A stretch of 64,000 nucleotides of DNA, taken from assembly GCA_021399445.1 (NCBI GenBank), contig JAJTUQ010000005.1, forward strand, positions 4,836,001 through 4,900,000, given 5' to 3'. Position 1 is the stretch's first letter. Each line of letters opens with the position of its first letter. The stretch comes from Xylogone sp. PMI_703 (taxonomy: Eukaryota; Ascomycota; Leotiomycetes). Positions 34,030-47,002 of this stretch are shown here, in pieces. The position numbers and the translations under genes were made by a program. Below the pieces are notes generated by a model, which worked only from the letters and a program-made list of their open reading frames with translations, was not told where the DNA came from and did no database searches.

Positions 34030-36304
34030 ATGAAAGGATTCAGACAGAGGGTTGTAAGTCATTTCGACCACTAGGTGTTATAGCGGTTTATGCGCAGCCG
34101 AATGGGGTGTATATTGGAGGTATATCTGCTAACCTATCTAGCATGAGCAGCTCTCGCGCTCCAAAGATCCAAACAAGTCGTCCAAAAATAAGAATAAGGA
34201 TTCGAAGGATGGCACGTCTTCTCCGTCACAAACCAATGCATCACGGGAAGCTACACAGTCACCCGTAGCAACACCATCCTCATCAACTACTACTTTGACA
34301 GATGTTCGGAACAAACCGCTTCCTCCAAATGATAATGGCGTCGCAAACCAAGCCCATCCAGCTCCTCCTATCCAGCCTCAAACAGGGTCCATCAACTCAT
34401 TGAACCCTGGTCAGAGTACTCTAAATCCTCAACATCAGTATGGTGGTTTGGGTGGGGGTACACCAGTTGGCGCGGGGCCTTCGACTCTTGGCCGTCATGG
34501 TCAACTTCCGCCAAGTGTTATTATTAGCCCTAGTGCTCCTGTAAGTTCTGATAAATCACAATACTGGAGAAGTTGCTAATATTTCCAGCATGTTCCACCA
34601 CCTGGCGCTGCGGAGACGATGCCACACGATCTTGCTCCCCCAAAAGCTGGCCAAAAATCGTTGATGTTTGACCGATTGCAGACTACTCCAAAGGATGTTC
34701 CAGAAGGCCTACGAACTCCAAAAAGGCAGCACTCGTCTCGGTTCGATATATCTCCACAGCGTGAGCTCGAGAAATTACCAGGATTCCATGAGGTGTCTCC
34801 CAATCGTCGACAGGAGCTTTTTATGCAGAAAATTGATCAGTGCAACGTCATATTTGACTTCAATGATGCTACTACGGACATGAAGTCGAAAGAGATCAAA
34901 CGACTTGCTCTCCATGAGTTGCTAGATTATGTGGCCAACAATCGCCAAGTCATAACGGAAGCTATGTATCCAAGGGTGGTAGATATGTTCAGTAAAAATC
35001 TCTTCCGACCCATTCCTCCTCCGATAAATCCTCAAGGGGAAGCCTTCGATCCCGAGGAAGACGAGCCAGTTCTGGAAGTTGCATGGCCTCACATACAGGT
35101 GGTTTACGAGTTCTTCCTCAGATTCATTGAGAGTCAGGATTTCAATACCAACATTGCGAAGCAATATATTGATCACCACTTTGTCTTGCAGCTCCTTGAA
35201 TTATTCGATTCTGAAGACCCCCGGGAGCGCGACTTCCTAAAGACGACCTTGCATCGAATTTACGGGAAATTCCTTAACCTTCGATCCTATATTCGAAGGT
35301 CTATCAACAATGTTTTCTTTCAATTCACGTATGAGACTGAGCGTTTCAATGGTATTGCAGAGCTACTAGAGATTCTTGGATCTATCATCAACGGGTTTGC
35401 CTTGCCGCTTAAAGAAGAACACAAACTATTCTTAACTAGAGTGTTAATCCCTCTACACAAGGTCAAAAGTTTAAGCATGTATCATCCTCAACTAGCGTAC
35501 TGCATAGTGCAGTTTTTGGAGAAAGATGCTGCATTGACAGAAGAGGTTCGTTGGGTCCTCTTTCCTTGGAGTCGCTAGTACTAATTTTAATTAGGTCGTA
35601 CTTGGATTACTTCGTTACTGGCCAAAGACCAATAGTACAAAGGAAGTTATGTTTTTGAACGAGGTTGAAGACATATTTGAGGTGATGGATCCAGCAGAAT
35701 TTGCTAAAGTTCAAGAACCGCTATTCCACCAGCTTGCGAAATCCGTGGCGAGTCCTCACTTTCAAGTCGCTGAGCGAGCGCTGTACTTCTGGAACAATGA
35801 ATACTTCTGCAATCTTGTTAGCGACAACGTGGAGATCATTCTTCCCATTATGTTTGCACCACTTTATGAAAACTCCAAAGGACACTGGAATAGGTTAGTA
35901 ATCGCAGATATTCATATCAAAACATGCTAACCATGTATAGGACAATCCATGGTATGGTATACAATGCAATGAAACTCTTCATGGAGATTAATCCTCAACT
36001 CTTCGATGATTGTTCACACGAGTATACCGAACAACAGAATAATGCCGAAGCTCGGGAGCAGGCACGAGCAGCTAAGTGGAAAGCTCTCACCGAGCAAGCA
36101 AATCATGCAAAAGTGAATGGCACAGCCAGAAGTTCTACTGCAGGAGCTAAATCAAGAGGCACAGTAACGCCTAGGCAAGGCGATGTCGACCCGACAGAAG
36201 ATAATCAAAAGAGACTCGACTCGCTGAAGCTCCAAGATGCACGAGATCGCAGGCCAAGTCACGAGCGTCATATTTCGGCGGGATCCTCCAGGAGTCAACG
36301 ATGA
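34030..36304 (+). CDS. PP2A regulatory subunit B56 (Rts1/Par1 type)
   Basis: Five exons (34030-34053, 34142-34540, 34589-35545, 35595-35893, 35941-36304) encode 680 residues. The first exon has only eight codons (MKGFRQRV) and its position is fixed by the conserved HEQLSRSKD that follows. The product is the B'/B56 subunit that targets protein phosphatase 2A, involved in septation, stress response and centromere protection in other fungi. A low-complexity Ser/Thr/Pro/Asn-rich N-terminus of about 190 residues precedes the B56 HEAT-like core. Conserved blocks are [75 protein letters not shown] and [20 protein letters not shown]. The charged C-terminal tail is poorly conserved. All introns have normal boundaries and phases. 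Confidence 0.95.
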
Positions 36305-36973
36305 GGCACCTTTTAATTGTGTACTACGTGCCACCTCATGGTCACATAGAAATGCGAATTATTAAATGCATCCCTGTTTCCTTCTTCCGAGCATTTTATG
36401 GTGCTCATTACCCTGATTGTTTCGGTATGCCATGAACGGCAGTATCGAGTTTGGGATTAAGTTTTAGAGAGCCTATCACTGGGTAAAATTATGCAGCAAT
36501 GGATCTATTTTATTGATGTCGGCTTGGATTGGTCGGACAGAATAAGTAAAAAGCGATGGAGTGTTTCTACATGGAGTTGGCATGACGCGGTTTCTGATTT
36601 CTTTGGGGGATGAAGAGGAGACTTGGTGACTTTGGTTGAAGGTTAACCTATACTCTTACCTAAAACGGCCATGTATGAATGAGCAACCTGCATATAACCC
36701 TCAAGTGTCTGTCCGTGGTGGTGAGATTAACGGATGCCTCAATTAGATTTCCACAGAACTTCGCTATAGTAACTCAGAAGTAATGGATAGCAAAACAGAT
36801 GTGCCCCCTCCAAATCGTCCTAGGTTAATAATATTCATAATCTAAACCTAGTTTAACTATATGACATCTTCCCGGCTCACACACACACCAAGCCGTTCTA
36901 GTATATACTTGATAATTAGTACCTCCTTTTATATACTCCGAACGCCAAGCTAGATAACCATCCTAACCAGTAA
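36305..36973. other. convergent intergenic region
   Basis: 3' flanks of the PP2A and SNARE genes. AT-rich, with no other feature seen. Confidence 0.65.
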
Positions 36974-37783
36974 TCATAACACCAGGACCAAAACCAATAA
37001 CAGTATTAATACAAAGATCAACACTCCTATACAACAACTGCTCAATCGATCCTCGTTCTTCTTCACCAAAGTACCCATGTTCTTTAATCCGGTCTGTAGT
37101 CTCCCGCCCACGCGATCTGCTAATCCATCAACGACCTCCAACATCTCGCCCTGCTCTTCCAATTCGCGCCCCATATCATCAGCTTGCTGCCTCAAGTTCC
37201 CCACCGTCCTAAATACACCATCTAACTGCTCATCCTGCTCCGCCATCATATGCAGCTGCTGCTGGCGCTCGAACTGCTCGTAATCATCCCTCGTCTGATC
37301 GTTCGCATCGAAGTCATTCTGGGCATTCGCTCCTCCGGCGCCAGTGGATTTCGAGGCTGTCGCGCCGCCAGCCTTCTTGGATAATTCTTCTCTCATATCC
37401 TCGACCTCCCCGCCTACCTCATCCACCAGCCTCTTTCGCCGCACCACTTCCTCAACTTCCAGGCCATATTTGTATGGGTCGGCTTCAATCGCCTTGACGC
37501 TGTCTTCCAGATCGCTGAGGTCTTCGGCCAGGGATGAGAGAGCCCATTGAAGGTCGGAGCGCGCGGATTTCAATTCAGGACTAGTAGCTGATGTGGAGAG
37601 CGAGCGGATACGGAGGTATGAATTGAAGAGGGAACGGGTGGATGCCAGCTGGGAGAGAACGTCTCTGTACGAGCAAAGTGGCTGGTTAGTTGGAGATGGG
37701 CTTTAGGGACAAAAGTCGTTTGGCTGGAATACGAACGCTTGGACTTGGAGGAAAGGGTCCGTCTCGTTTGTAGAGCTCATCAT
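36974..37783 (-). CDS. TLG1: Tlg1/syntaxin-6 family Qc-SNARE
   Basis: Two exons (37783-37737 and 37664-36974) encode 245 residues. The intron's GTTCGT donor was chosen because it restores the family's DPFLQVQADVLSQL start. The product is a t-SNARE of the trans-Golgi and endosome that acts in retrograde transport. An N-terminal Syntaxin-6-like three-helix domain (LQWALSSLAEDLSDLEDSV, then DPYKYGLEVEEVVRRK) is followed by a linker rich in Gly and Ala. The SNARE helix runs about residues 150-210 with the zero-layer Gln in LEEQGEML. A C-terminal anchor (CCIGVLIFVLILLLVLVLVL) ends at the stop. Two adjacent ATGs (37783 and 37780) could start translation. Confidence 0.92.
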
Positions 37784-39521
37784 CTTGACTCCGTGTGTAA
37801 TTGATGACCTGTGGCAACCAAGCCGGAGCTGAAGATGGCGAGAGCCTACGGAGTAGATGCCTACGTATGAGAGGTGGCCTTGTGGGTGTTGTGGCTATCC
37901 TGGGGACGAGGCTGACAGCGAGTGGCTTAGCTCACAAATGTGAGACCTCACTTGAGGCGCGTAGTACAGAAAGCGGAATAGCGGCCCCTTCGCCTGACAT
38001 CATTTCTGCCAGTGAGCTTTCGCGTCGTCGCACACCCCTAGCAAAAATATTGGATAGAGGATGACGAGGACTTCAGATCTGCCATTGAAAGCATTGCAAG
38101 CCGTCATGAGTCATTGTAATATATACTGGATGGCTGTTATGGGCAATGAGTGATTTTTGCGTTGCTTGTACTACAAGTTGGATGGGTTGCAATTCACTTG
38201 GCAAGGCAGGTAGTATTTAACATAACAACAGGAGGCTTTCCCTCTCCTCCTTCATCGTCTGTTTGCATGAATTTGCTTGTCAATTCGCACAATTCTTAGC
38301 TCTAAAAGCTTTGTAATCAATCTCTAAGCTTAATGATTTCCGCTGGCTAAGGTTGACAGACTGAGAGGTTGATGGCCAGATAGAAAGTGGGTACAAAGGG
38401 ATAAGTAACATAAAAGACGAGTTTGCCACTAGCTGAGTGTCCCAATACATTGAATTAGAAGGTGGTTTCATTTAAATTCATAATAGATGAATAAGTTAGA
38501 GATGATTAAAGGAATCTTTCCTTTAATTTGCCCTCAAAACTGCCTTGACCTCAACCCAAATGACAGTATTTGAAGATGCAGACAATGGATGCCTAATGAG
38601 GCTCGCAAGGTTGCACCGTAAACGATCCAGCTCTTCGGTACGGAGTCGAGGGAGTATCACATTTTGACATGACGGGAACATAGCAAACATAAAATCAGGG
38701 GATCTGCTCTCAAGAGTCATACATGGAACCCGCAGTGTTATTTGTCAATTCCAAAGTTTGTTCCTTGGAAGTCGGGCGTGCACATGGGATTTTGCTCTGG
38801 TGGCAACACAACATCGACATTGTTTTGAAACTGCAAGCTCCCGTCTTATCAGTAGGGAGCAACAATATCAACAACAATCATTTATTTCCTACAATCCAAC
38901 ATTCAGCTCACAGGATGCTAGAATTAACACGGAGCCTTGCAGCCTCGTGCCTTGCCGTAGGAGAAGGATGCTAGAAGCCAACCGCCCCCATGGCTTATTT
39001 GCCACCATAATTTGGACCAAGATTTAGTGAGTTGGTAAGCTTTTTGAACGCCAACATGATGTGGCTTGGATTCGCTGCTGCCTTGACTTCATGAGTTGGT
39101 GTTGTGAAAGAAATTCGATACAAAGAACTGTGAATCTGCTATCTGTCTCTTTTTCCTAATTCGATTGATAGATACGAACGCGTCACCTCGGGATAGGTAT
39201 AAGTGTGCCTGAGCAGCCAGTGGCAAAGTATAGACAAACGCCTCTGAATAAAGTATTGCTGCCCTATTTTTTTGCGTCACCATCATAAAACACTTCATGA
39301 ATGCTTAATCTTCTCCTTCCTTTCTTCTCGTGGCCCATTAGTGTCCTTCAACCCGAATCAGGCCTTCGTACAGTAGACATCCGGGCGTTGGGCTAGATTT
39401 GTTTCACCTCACCTCTCACACGCTCTGGAACTCTCCCGAAGCTCGGGCGTACCACATCAGAGTTCTCTCCATAGTGGCAACATAAGAAAGCTCGAGAAAA
39501 TTTCCTGTCAGGACTTGACGA
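37784..39521. other. divergent intergenic region
   Basis: Upstream DNA of the SNARE (leftward) and the Bcs1-like gene (rightward). A 65-codon minus-strand open frame at 38523-38720 looks somewhat protein-like (see findings), but I do not annotate it as a gene. Confidence 0.5.
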
Positions 39522-41363
39522 ATGTCTGTCCAGTCGATACTAGGCGCTGCATTTCCAGCACAATCCAATATGTCGAACAAGACTGCTCCAGCTGCTTCAA
39601 CTGGTCCCCTTCTACCTACCACTCTTCTCGAGACTTTCATTCCTGGTTACAATACCATACACAGGCTTGTTCTTGACAGTTTTGGCTTCGACGTCACCGT
39701 CTTAGTATCCTTTGGAGCCGCCTTATGGGTTACCGCGAGGATATCACAATCTTTGTGGAAGCTAACCACTTCGTTCGTCCAGGAGAACTATATGTCAGAG
39801 ATTACAATTAGCAGCACAGATGAGATATATTCACATATTATTCTCTTCCTGGCAAACAGGAGCAAGCTCTCCCGAAGGTTAATGGCCACCACTCCTGCTG
39901 TAACACCCTGGGAACTTGACACAGCAGAAAATGAGCTACATGAGACAACTGTCGATGCAGAGGGCAACATCAAGTGGCTCAACTTTTCCAACCAGGAGGC
40001 AAAGTCTCAGCCGAGATTCACACCAGCCGTTGGCTCCCACAATTTCTGGCATAACGGCAGTTATCTTCAGGTTCGTCGTAAAGAAGTCACCATGTTGGAT
40101 GACTTATCGTCTGGAACGGCACTGTTCAAGGATAGAGAACTACTTACACTGTCATGTTTTGGTCGCTCTCCCGAGCCGATCAAAGAGCTCATTCAACATG
40201 CTAAAGAGCAGTTTCACCAAGGATATCATGCCAAGACGATTATCAAGCGTCCTGCTCAGAAGGATATGCGTCGATTTGGAGGCCGTGGAAGCTGGATTAA
40301 GATCGCGGAGAGACCATGCCGGCCGATGAAAACAGTGGTTCTTGACGAAGCCCAAAAATTGGAGCTGCTTGCCGATATCAACGAGTATCTCTCTCCAGCT
40401 ACTGCAAGATGGTATGCGAATCGCGGTATTCCCTATCGTAGAGGATATCTCTTCCACGGACCTCCAGGCACTGGCAAGACTTCTCTTACAGCAGCAATCG
40501 CTGGCATTTTTGGGCTTGTTATCCACGTTGTAAGTCTTCTAGAGCCAACTTTAACGGAAGAAGAACTCGGTATGCTATTCACAAATCTTCCCGCACGATC
40601 AATCATTCTTCTTGAAGATATCGACACTGCAGGGCTCGAGCGTCGACAGGAGCCGGAGGAAGACGAGAAATCGACCAAAACTGGACGCGATGAGCTCGAT
40701 GTGGTCACTCTAACGAAGGCGTTCAAAAGAGCCAACCAGCAAACTGAAGAAGAACGCAAAAAGGGGATTTCTCTATCTGGCCTCTTGAACATCTTAGATG
40801 GTGTTTCCAGTGCAGAAGGCAGAGTTCTGATAATGACGACCAACCACCCTGAAAGACTTGATGACGCTCTTATCAGGCCTGGAAGAGTGGATCATCAAGT
40901 CGCCTTTACCAATGCAACACAATCACAAGCAAAGGAGCTTTTCGAACGGATGTATACTAACGACCTGCCACGGACACATATTATTCCAACAAATTCTCAA
41001 GAGCAAACTCGGCATCAAAATGGACACGTCAGAGAAAAGCAAGATAGTAAAGTAGAAAACGAGAGAACAACACCTCAGGGTACTCAAAAATCTCTGAGTA
41101 TCAACAAGTATCTAAACAAAACTATCAGTCCAGAAATACCGAGTGACGCTGAAATCAGTGAAGCTGCTGAGGAATTTGCTAGCAAGGTCCCCAGTGGCAT
41201 GTTCAGCCCGGCTGAAATACAGGGGTTCTTACTGAAGAGGAAGAAGGAGCCTCTACGAGCTAGAGATGAAGCAGAGAAATGGGTTGAAGAAATGATATTG
41301 GCGAAGGAGACCAAGAAAGCTGCAAAAGCGGAAGAAGCTTCCAAAAGAGCAGAGAGCAAATAA
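39522..41363 (+). CDS. Bcs1-like mitochondrial AAA ATPase
   Basis: Single exon, 613 residues. It belongs to the Bcs1 family, whose founder translocates the Rieske protein across the inner membrane for complex III assembly; filamentous fungi have several paralogues of unknown role. A transmembrane segment (VTVLVSFGAALWVTA) near residues 58-72 precedes the BCS1_N region (LSCFGRSPEPIKELI, RPCRPMKTVVLDEAQK). The AAA domain has Walker A GPPGTGKT at 313-320, Walker B IILLEDID near 360-367 and NHPERLDDALIRPGRVD. A charged insert of about 50 residues lies between Walker B and the sensor-1 strand, and the C-terminal tail is long, Lys/Glu-rich and probably coiled. These additions and the length (about 450 in yeast Bcs1) suggest a paralogue rather than the true Bcs1. 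A second in-frame Met lies at residue 17. Confidence 0.88.
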   Translation: MSVQSILGAAFPAQSNMSNKTAPAASTGPLLPTTLLETFIPGYNTIHRLVLDSFGFDVTVLVSFGAALWVTARISQSLWKLTTSFVQENYMSEITISSTDEIYSHIILFLANRSKLSRRLMATTPAVTPWELDTAENELHETTVDAEGNIKWLNFSNQEAKSQPRFTPAVGSHNFWHNGSYLQVRRKEVTMLDDLSSGTALFKDRELLTLSCFGRSPEPIKELIQHAKEQFHQGYHAKTIIKRPAQKDMRRFGGRGSWIKIAERPCRPMKTVVLDEAQKLELLADINEYLSPATARWYANRGIPYRRGYLFHGPPGTGKTSLTAAIAGIFGLVIHVVSLLEPTLTEEELGMLFTNLPARSIILLEDIDTAGLERRQEPEEDEKSTKTGRDELDVVTLTKAFKRANQQTEEERKKGISLSGLLNILDGVSSAEGRVLIMTTNHPERLDDALIRPGRVDHQVAFTNATQSQAKELFERMYTNDLPRTHIIPTNSQEQTRHQNGHVREKQDSKVENERTTPQGTQKSLSINKYLNKTISPEIPSDAEISEAAEEFASKVPSGMFSPAEIQGFLLKRKKEPLRARDEAEKWVEEMILAKETKKAAKAEEASKRAESK

Positions 41364-42202
41364 TGGGGTGAATGAGACAACTGAGAGGTAACATATTTGA
41401 CATGCGGTTATGATTTAACGAAGACATGGTCTGAGATTTGCTTTAAGAAAGGAGCTGGAATTATAGTTCTCTTCATTGGCTCTTGTCAAACTTAGATAGT
41501 ATACAGAGGATAACTTACAAAAGTTTCTTTTAATCAAGTAATATCCTAGAAAAGTTTACAAGAAAGTACGAGGCTACTAAGTATCCAATTAGGACCGATC
41601 ATTATTACCTAACCCATAGGATATATCCCTATCCCTCGGATAATGGATACAACAGTCAGCGTCGTACCTCAACCTCCTGTTTCAGTGGTTCATCGCCCAA
41701 ATTTATCAAAACCAAAGGCTCAAACGTTACAATGATAGATGTGACTTTTCAGATATACTTTCAGAATCAGTGAATTATCTGATCCAACGATAACTACACC
41801 AAGTTCTACACCACAAGCATGGAATCAGTGGCCATTGCTTCCATCTCTCCATAGCACTTGAACATCCAAGTTCCCATACACCTCCCCGTATCTTTCATCT
41901 TTACCTTTCCACCTTCCAAAAATACTGGTCCCCTCAAACAGGGTCCAAGAGCTTATCTTGCATGCATGCATTAATTAACCCAATCTCCTAACCAAAAGAG
42001 AAAACAGGGTTGAAATATAAATATATTAAGCTTGGAATGGTACCCCCCACCCACACACAGTGGATAGATTGCTTACAAGAACGACGCTCCTCCCCAAGGA
42101 GAGCAAAGTATCACGCGCCCATAACCCCAACCAACAAAAGGCAAATTTCCAAATTGTATCATTATATTACCCGGAAAGTAATCTACGCTTAAAAGCACAC
42201 AT

Positions 42203-42238
<36 letters not shown>

Positions 42239-45200
42239 CGCATACGCGGGCAGACATACGACACATGCGTGGTGCCAGGTTCCAGAACAGAGAGAATGAG
42301 ATGAAAGAGAAGAGGCAGCCACACGACGAGTACAGCAAGCACGCTCGTAACTGCACGTTCCAATGTACGAGTACCCGATCTGAACACACCGTACCTATCT
42401 CCAGAAACACACAAGAATCCCCAGAGTTAATCTAGACTCTCTTTCTTCTTTTTGCGGGGTACATGGGATCCTCTCCCACTATTGCTGGATGCATCTCCCT
42501 ATCCCCTACGGCAACGACAACCACCTGGACAAAGACAGTTGCCTAACCCCATCTCGCATGGAATCTGAGTAAGAAACTAGCTATGCAGCAAAAGAGATGG
42601 CTTATCTCCGGGAGCAGGAATACAGTACCAGTGATGTACACTTGGGTTGATTTGGTTACCCCAGACACAGCTCCTCCGATCTCGGCAAGCGTGGATGTGC
42701 TGGAAGTCGGTGGACCTATACCTTCTCTCTTAGGTCACGCACGGGTCAAGAATACCGCGACTCGTATACTTTCCTGTCCTGTGCCTGCCGACAGGAAGAG
42801 ACTAGAGGAATCTACCAGTCTTGATATGGAGTTACTATTGCTTTTCTGCTGGGGGCTACTTTAGACACTATCACTGATTTGAACGCAACTAGATACAGCT
42901 CGAAGCGAAGTGAAAGTCTTGATTCAACTGAGCGATATTACCACTCGAACCACTGCGCTGGACATACATGCAGCTCCTGAGTAATAAGCTTGGCGGCTAT
43001 ATCGGGATATACTCCACGGTTGCTTTGCGGAGAAGGAATTAGATTAAAACCTGGAGGTGAGAGAATAAAGTTGGAGTGACAACGATGAGTTGTGGGGAAC
43101 AGCACTATCTTTGTCTGGAGATGCCATTGATCCGTATGTTTAGCCGAAGAAGTCCCTTTCTTTGGGGTATGGATATTTGTTTATGTTCTATACCCGTACT
43201 TCTGTTAACAGATGCAGCACAGTATTACAATATCACGACTTCACGGCTTTTCCGAGATTTACATCCCGGAAGAACAAAAATCCCATGGTTGCGGAGACGA
43301 CTCCGAGGAGATCATCGATCTGGTGTCTTATTACACAAATTGAGGAATTGGGGTTTGTAGATCCAAAGCTCGAGCCGGGCCCAGTGACGGTTGGCTTGCA
43401 TGGAAGTTTTGAAGGAAGCCTCGGGTGCTCCTGCTCCTTGCAGAGCCATAATAATTATTACTCGTCACTTCCACTGCGCCGATGAAACAGAAAATCTCAT
43501 GTCATGGAAATCCGGGGTAGTGGGTAGTTAATTGCTTTTTGCCGCACGGCACAAGGCACGATGGTCACCACCGAGCAAGGGAAGAAGGAAAGGCAATGTG
43601 TCGCGGCATTCTGGCCAATCGTCATGTTCGCCGGCGCTCAGTTGCGCTCCCAGCGCCCCAATTGGGCCATTTCTCACCGTTCTGTCATTTATATCGCACA
43701 TCGCCAGTTACGCGCGACCTTCTGCGACTTGCGAGTTTCCATCACCCAGCATTGCTTGTCTCACCGTGACTTTGGCATAAGAGACCAGGGCTAGGCTCGC
43801 GACCTGTGCCCTCTCTCCGCGGAGTTGTCCTGCTATTTCATCAATTCGTCTCCTGATGGTGTCGCTCTGGGCTTGCCCTCATGACTTCGGTTTTGCAGCT
43901 CTTTACCTCCATACCTCCTAAGCTCTTGTCCTAGGGACAAGCTCGACCGTCGGATGGAGCTCTCTGAACTGCCGATTGCTGGTGTTTTGCTTTTTTCCCT
44001 TCTGCTCGTCTTCCACCAGCAGCCCCAGACGGACGCTGCACCCTTGGATGGGCCAGGAAAACTTTCACGGAGAAAGAGGGTCCTGAGTTACGTAAGTTTT
44101 ACTTGATGGATTGAAGAAGACCCTTTGTATGGGAAAATTTCTCAATAGATTGACGCTCTTTTCCCATTGTGACACCCTTGGTGAGCCGACTTCAAGCGCA
44201 GAGGAAATTTTTCTTAATCCTCGTCTCCGGGATTTGAAACTGGCTAGGTCGAAAGTACGATCGAAGTACAATCTCTTGCGTACCTATACACTTTGCGTGG
44301 GAGCTTTGTAGTCGAAAAAGCTTTTTTCCTTTCATATGGGGCAAGATGGACTCGACTACGTCATCAACGATCTAAAATTATGCCAACTCCACTGCATTGT
44401 GATTAGTTTTCTGTCTGAGAAAGAGGTACCTGTGACATGGCAAAACCCGAAAGAGCCAGCAGTATTATTCGAGACTTCCATTCTCAGGCAGACACAGCAT
44501 CTTCTTCGATGTGACGGTACTCCACGATATATGCCACGAGACTCATGAGAAAGTAATTGATTGATCCATGGAGTCTTGAGAAGTATTCAATTGATCACAA
44601 TGTGAGTTGCAGTACATCATGGAGGATACAGAGACGCGTACGGTGGTACCGTAGGCAGATACAAGGGTACTGCACCGTACTATACATGACGGACACGGGA
44701 TGCACACATATACCCCCATGCAATCTAATCCAGCATGGACTTTTCGACCATTCCCCTGGGAAAATTGCCCGATCTCGATGGCTAAGGCGCCCCGGTTGGT
44801 GGATGGTGCTCAATTCTGAAGATGTAACAAGGCAAAACCCAGCAGCTGTCTTATCTGATGGACCAAATCAAATCGTCATTGTCCCTCAGTACCTTATGCG
44901 GTCTCTCCACACATGAGACCTTACATGATTATTGCCTCGCAAATCACTATCATGCTTGATTGCGTGCACACACGCGGGCTGGGCTCTCCGAGGACAGGAG
45001 ACGTTGCCGGAGCCCGTCGAGGGCAAAGAAGGAGATGCCCGCCAGTCACATCTTAGCGCGGGCTAAGAGATCGGGAAAATTATAGAGGGGATCGAGAGCA
45101 AAGCAGGAAAGAAGACTTCATGGAGGCGTGGCAGGGTCCGGCTGGAAGGGCGGCGGCGTGGGCGACTTTATGGGGTCATTCCAGGCCAATTTTGCCAGTT

Positions 45201-47002
45201 CCGCGAGCACGTTTTTCTGGGCCGAGGCGCTCAACGCCGTCACGTTGCTTGAGAGTACCACAGTACTATGATAATAGCCATGTTGGTCTAGTTCTCGTCG
45301 TGCTGTTGCGCTGGAGGGAGGGGTTCATCTACAGTACATGGCAGAACGCGGCCATATCGCGGTGTTGCACACTTCGGGCAGCTGGGTTTTGCCGGGACTC
45401 TCAAGCTCAATGCTCAACCATTGTGTAATTGTCGCAATTATTTGCTGCTGTTAAGAGTGGCATGTTGTGTGATGGCCGTTGCAGTCCAGTAATTCAGCAA
45501 TGTATGGCATCATTGTCATCATCGCCTTCATCATCAGCAGCAGTACTCAGTGTCCACCATCAAGGTAAATTTGATGGAGTAACGAATCGAGCAGGGCCGC
45601 AGAGAAAATGATGGGCACCTACTGGATCAGGCCAAGAAGTCCCGCAGCACGTTTGGCCTTGTACGAAGAGCGGCAGACGACACCTGACATCAGGCGGCCT
45701 TCGCGTTCGTCTGGCATGATAGGGACCCTGCTAGGCCACAGGCCACAGCCGCGACGGCTTCAGAATGCTCAGTTCGCTGCTGGATGTGCCGGATGCCAGG
45801 TACCGGCGTCCATCCAGGCCCTACGGCCACTGCCCCTCTAGGCCTTGCTGCATACGGGGGACCCGCCGCCTAAACCCTCTCCAGCATTCCCAGCAGCTCC
45901 AGGCGCTCCTTCTCTGTCGCTGGGGTTCCCGTGGTGAGGCCTCGCAGACGCCTCATCCCCGGACCTCGTGGCTCTCATTCAACACGTTGACGGGCGGCCG
46001 GTGGTTATTATTCCAGAGAGCTAGATCAAGAGAACGGAGCTGGAGCAAGAAGAGCAGGTCGTAACGTAGCAGCCAACTAGACGGTCGAATTGGGGCATAC
46101 GGATGGTCCCCCAAGGACGGTATCTCTAGCGCACAAGCACCGGCCACAGGTACCTTGTCGTCCACTTGGGCGAGGAGCCAGGCTGGTGGGCCATTGACAC
46201 ATTAATACTGCGGCATGGACAGCTAGGGACCAGCGAACGAGCCCTGGGCAACGAGGCTATTCACAACGTGCGGGGAGAGCGAAGAAACGACCTGAGATTT
46301 TGCTGCAAGTCCCAACCCACCGCAGCGCTTGGGGTCGTCGAGAGGATCCCACACGTGGTTAGCACAGTGGAGAGTGACAAGCCGTAATAGGTCTTTATTG
46401 TTCTATCCTTTTCGAAGACCTCTCCATTTCGGAGTCCAGCCCTTGATTTTCATTACTCTTTACTATTGTTGTGGACGAGGTGATTTGAGCAGACTTGCCG
46501 GCATCGAGGCATCAAGGTTGCAGAGAGCCAATGCGGCAGAAGGAGAGAGGGAGACAAGTCAAAGCGAAAGACGGACTCCAGGTGTATCCAGCGTATAGAC
46601 TATATACAAGGCAAGCCGACCTCCAGACGTCCAGATTCCCTCCATATCGGCGCAAGTACCACCTTCTGTCTAAAAGGGACCAAGAATTGTCTTTATCTGG
46701 GGAGCGCCTGCCCGATTCTCTTGCCCGGAGGCCCATCTCTCACTAATTGTTGCCCATCTCTGTTGTCTAATTAATCCCATCCATCTACTCGTCAATTGAG
46801 CTGTGTCTGGTCTATTATTTCCCTCTTAAACCTGCCTGCTGCACGCACACGGCTTGCCTTCCTGACGTTTGTTCTCTCCAATGATCCAGCGATCCATCAG
46901 ATCTTGACTCTTTCTGCTCTCCAATAATTGCAACGCTCAAAGCGACTCTGGCCGTTAAGCACAGCACCTCCACCAGCCAGGCCGGTCCAACAAATTCTTA
47001 TG
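41364..47002. other. long gene-free upstream region of nmrA
   Basis: Over 5.6 kb I find no gene with a recognisable motif; open frames are short and overlap on both strands. A (CA)15 run lies at 42205-42234. Parts around 45000-46400 are GC-rich and parts around 41400-42100 AT-rich. Two short ATG frames (46881-46907, 9 codons with stop, and 47000-47050, 17 codons with stop) precede the ATG-free leader. Most likely this is regulatory DNA of nmrA together with the 3' flank of the Bcs1-like gene. A non-coding RNA cannot be excluded. Confidence 0.5.
42205..42234. repeat. (CA)15 microsatellite
   Basis: An uninterrupted CA dinucleotide run downstream of the Bcs1-like gene. Confidence 0.95.

Noticed and set aside
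42010..42414. Frames around the CA repeat (His/Thr or Cys/Val runs)
   Set aside because: They are translations of the dinucleotide repeat.
45120..46746. Several 60-100 codon frames in the GC-rich part of the nmrA upstream region
   Set aside because: No conserved motif, and frames overlap on both strands as expected from GC-rich DNA with few stops.
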